From contig CAAFZT010000032.1 of NCBI GenBank assembly GCA_900767605.1, positions 1 to 15,057 on the forward strand: a stretch of 15,057 nt of DNA, in the 5' to 3' direction. Numbering within the stretch: the first letter of the stretch is position 1; each line of letters opens with the position of its first letter. Shown in pieces: positions 14,432-15,057 of this stretch. Below the pieces are notes generated by a model, which made no database searches, had not been told where the DNA came from, and saw only the letters and a program-made list of their open reading frames with translations. The position numbers and the translations under genes were made by a program. This DNA comes from Bacilli bacterium (GTDB lineage: Bacteria > Bacillota_I > Bacilli_A > RFN20 > CAG-826).

Positions 14432-14994
14432 CCTATTCCTTCAAGGCCGGAAAAACGATTTTGCTTTTCAACCATCTTTTTTTCGTTTGGAAAATAGTAA
14501 AACTGCCACATCGATTGCCAATTTTGAGTTTCAAAAGAAAAGACATAGTGTGACCATTGGGCATCCAAGGTTATGTCTTCTGGCCTTTTGCTCTCATATC
14601 GCACAATCCACTTCGTTGTTTGACATCGCGGCTCGTTCAAAGGCGTACCATCACTTTGACAATAGGTAGTTATATTTACGCGATTATCTAAGCTAATGTG
14701 AATTTTCTCGACCACACGTTCGCCGCTTCCATTTTCAGAATCCAAACGACGAACATAATCTCCCGAAATGCCAATACCTGGGAAAATAGTTGTGAACGTG
14801 GAAAAAAGAGCAACCAAGCTAAACGCAGTTATGCAAAAAATGGCCAGTGTTTTTAAAAGAACGGGGGTATGCGAACTGGCAAGATCGACTTTGCCAGGAT
14901 TTTTCGGACGAAAAAGCCATCTATTAATTCCCACGGAATAAAAACTCCTGTGGAGTGGTTCTCTTTCCGTTGATTCTTTATTGTTGCTTTTCAC
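14413..14994 (-). CDS. Unrecognised single-pass membrane protein coupled to the polymerase gene
   Basis: I do not recognise this 193-residue protein. It has a charged, basic N-terminal tail (about 1-44), one membrane helix (45-70), and a folded exterior part rich in aromatic residues (71-193), including WSHYVFSFETQNWQSMWQFYYF (given as positions 147-168) and two Cys (C112, C124) that could form a disulphide. The helix and the inside-positive tail predict a type II membrane protein. The GTG start at 14994 has AAGGA six bases upstream and overlaps the TGA of the gene before it. Its 3' end overlaps the polymerase gene by 19 bases. Such coupling suggests a partner of the polymerase, for example in assembly or chain length, but it lacks the two-helix, coiled-coil build of Wzz. 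Function unknown. Confidence 0.78.
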   Translation of the reverse strand: MKSNNKESTEREPLHRSFYSVGINRWLFRPKNPGKVDLASSHTPVLLKTLAIFCITAFSLVALFSTFTTIFPGIGISGDYVRRLDSENGSGERVVEKIHISLDNRVNITTYCQSDGTPLNEPRCQTTKWIVRYESKRPEDITLDAQWSHYVFSFETQNWQSMWQFYYFPNEKKMVEKQNRFSGLEGIGWYYKQ

Positions 14995-15057
14995 ATTAAA
15001 TCCTTGGTCATAACATAAGCATTTGTAGAATCGTTTTCGTTTCCAATATGCTCTTCA
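14991..15057 (-). CDS. 3' end of a gene leaving the window at right (partial)
   Basis: From the right edge the minus strand reads through 22 codons, ending STNAYVMTKDLM and TGA at 14993-14991. The stop overlaps the GTG start of the next gene (GTGA), the same coupling seen elsewhere in this cluster, which makes a real gene likely. The visible tail is hydrophilic and does not identify a family. It may hold the missing part of the polysaccharide locus. Confidence 0.5.
   Translation of the reverse strand, partial: EEHIGNENDSTNAYVMTKDLM

Noticed and set aside
1..15057. CRISPR array, tRNA, rRNA, toxin-antitoxin, phage or defence system
   Set aside because: No regular spaced repeats, cloverleaf or rRNA-like stretches were seen, and all long frames belong to membrane, lipoprotein or polysaccharide families.

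Overview
The window looks like a chromosomal accessory segment of a low-to-mid GC member of Bacillota (Bacilli or a related uncultured gut lineage). This is inferred from gene style, AAGGAGG-type ribosome binding sites, a Ser/Thr-rich surface lipoprotein linker and polysaccharide gene families, not from a marker gene. Several genes end in TGA (flippase, both plus-strand glycosyltransferases, the hexapeptide acyltransferase, the gene at 14413-14994), so TGA is a stop here and a Mycoplasma-type code does not apply.

Layout. Bases 1-60 look like the right end of an IS3-family insertion sequence. After a gene-free stretch with a clear minus-strand terminator (305-350) comes a minus-strand gene for a large surface lipoprotein made of about five OB-fold-like modules and one Ig-like module (374-2499). 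Its signal peptide is one base out of frame with the mature protein. A terminator-like hairpin sits directly in front of its ribosome binding site. Next on the minus strand are a CaCA-family cation exchanger (2695-3729) and a phosphoglycosyl transferase (3796-4461), then a membrane acyltransferase (4582-5658).

From about 3.8 kb to the right edge the window is a Wzx/Wzy-type surface-polysaccharide locus. A PglC/WcaJ-like transferase would start the repeat unit on undecaprenyl phosphate. Five glycosyltransferases (5752-6564 +, 6561-7850 -, 7834-8667 -, 10774-11913 +, 11910-13097 +) would extend it. A hexapeptide acetyltransferase (8664-9182 -) and the membrane acyltransferase would decorate it. 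A flippase (9232-10764 +) would move it across the membrane, and an O-antigen-ligase/polymerase-like protein (13163-14431 -) would polymerise it. No Wzz, kinase or phosphatase regulator is visible, so the locus probably continues to the right, where a partial minus-strand gene leaves the window.

The locus switches strand repeatedly. It has two divergent promoter regions (about 5.7 and 9.2 kb) in which opposing -10 boxes interleave or coincide, and one convergent pair whose stop codons overlap. Within each block genes are tightly coupled by 4-19 base overlaps. G+C falls from about half in the lipoprotein gene to roughly 30-40% in the polysaccharide genes (29, 24 and 17 G+C per 60 bases counted at 601-660, 9301-9360 and 13801-13860). 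The most unusual items are the out-of-frame signal peptide with its attenuator-like leader, the nearly palindromic double promoter at 9183-9232, and an unrecognised membrane-anchored protein coupled to the polymerase.
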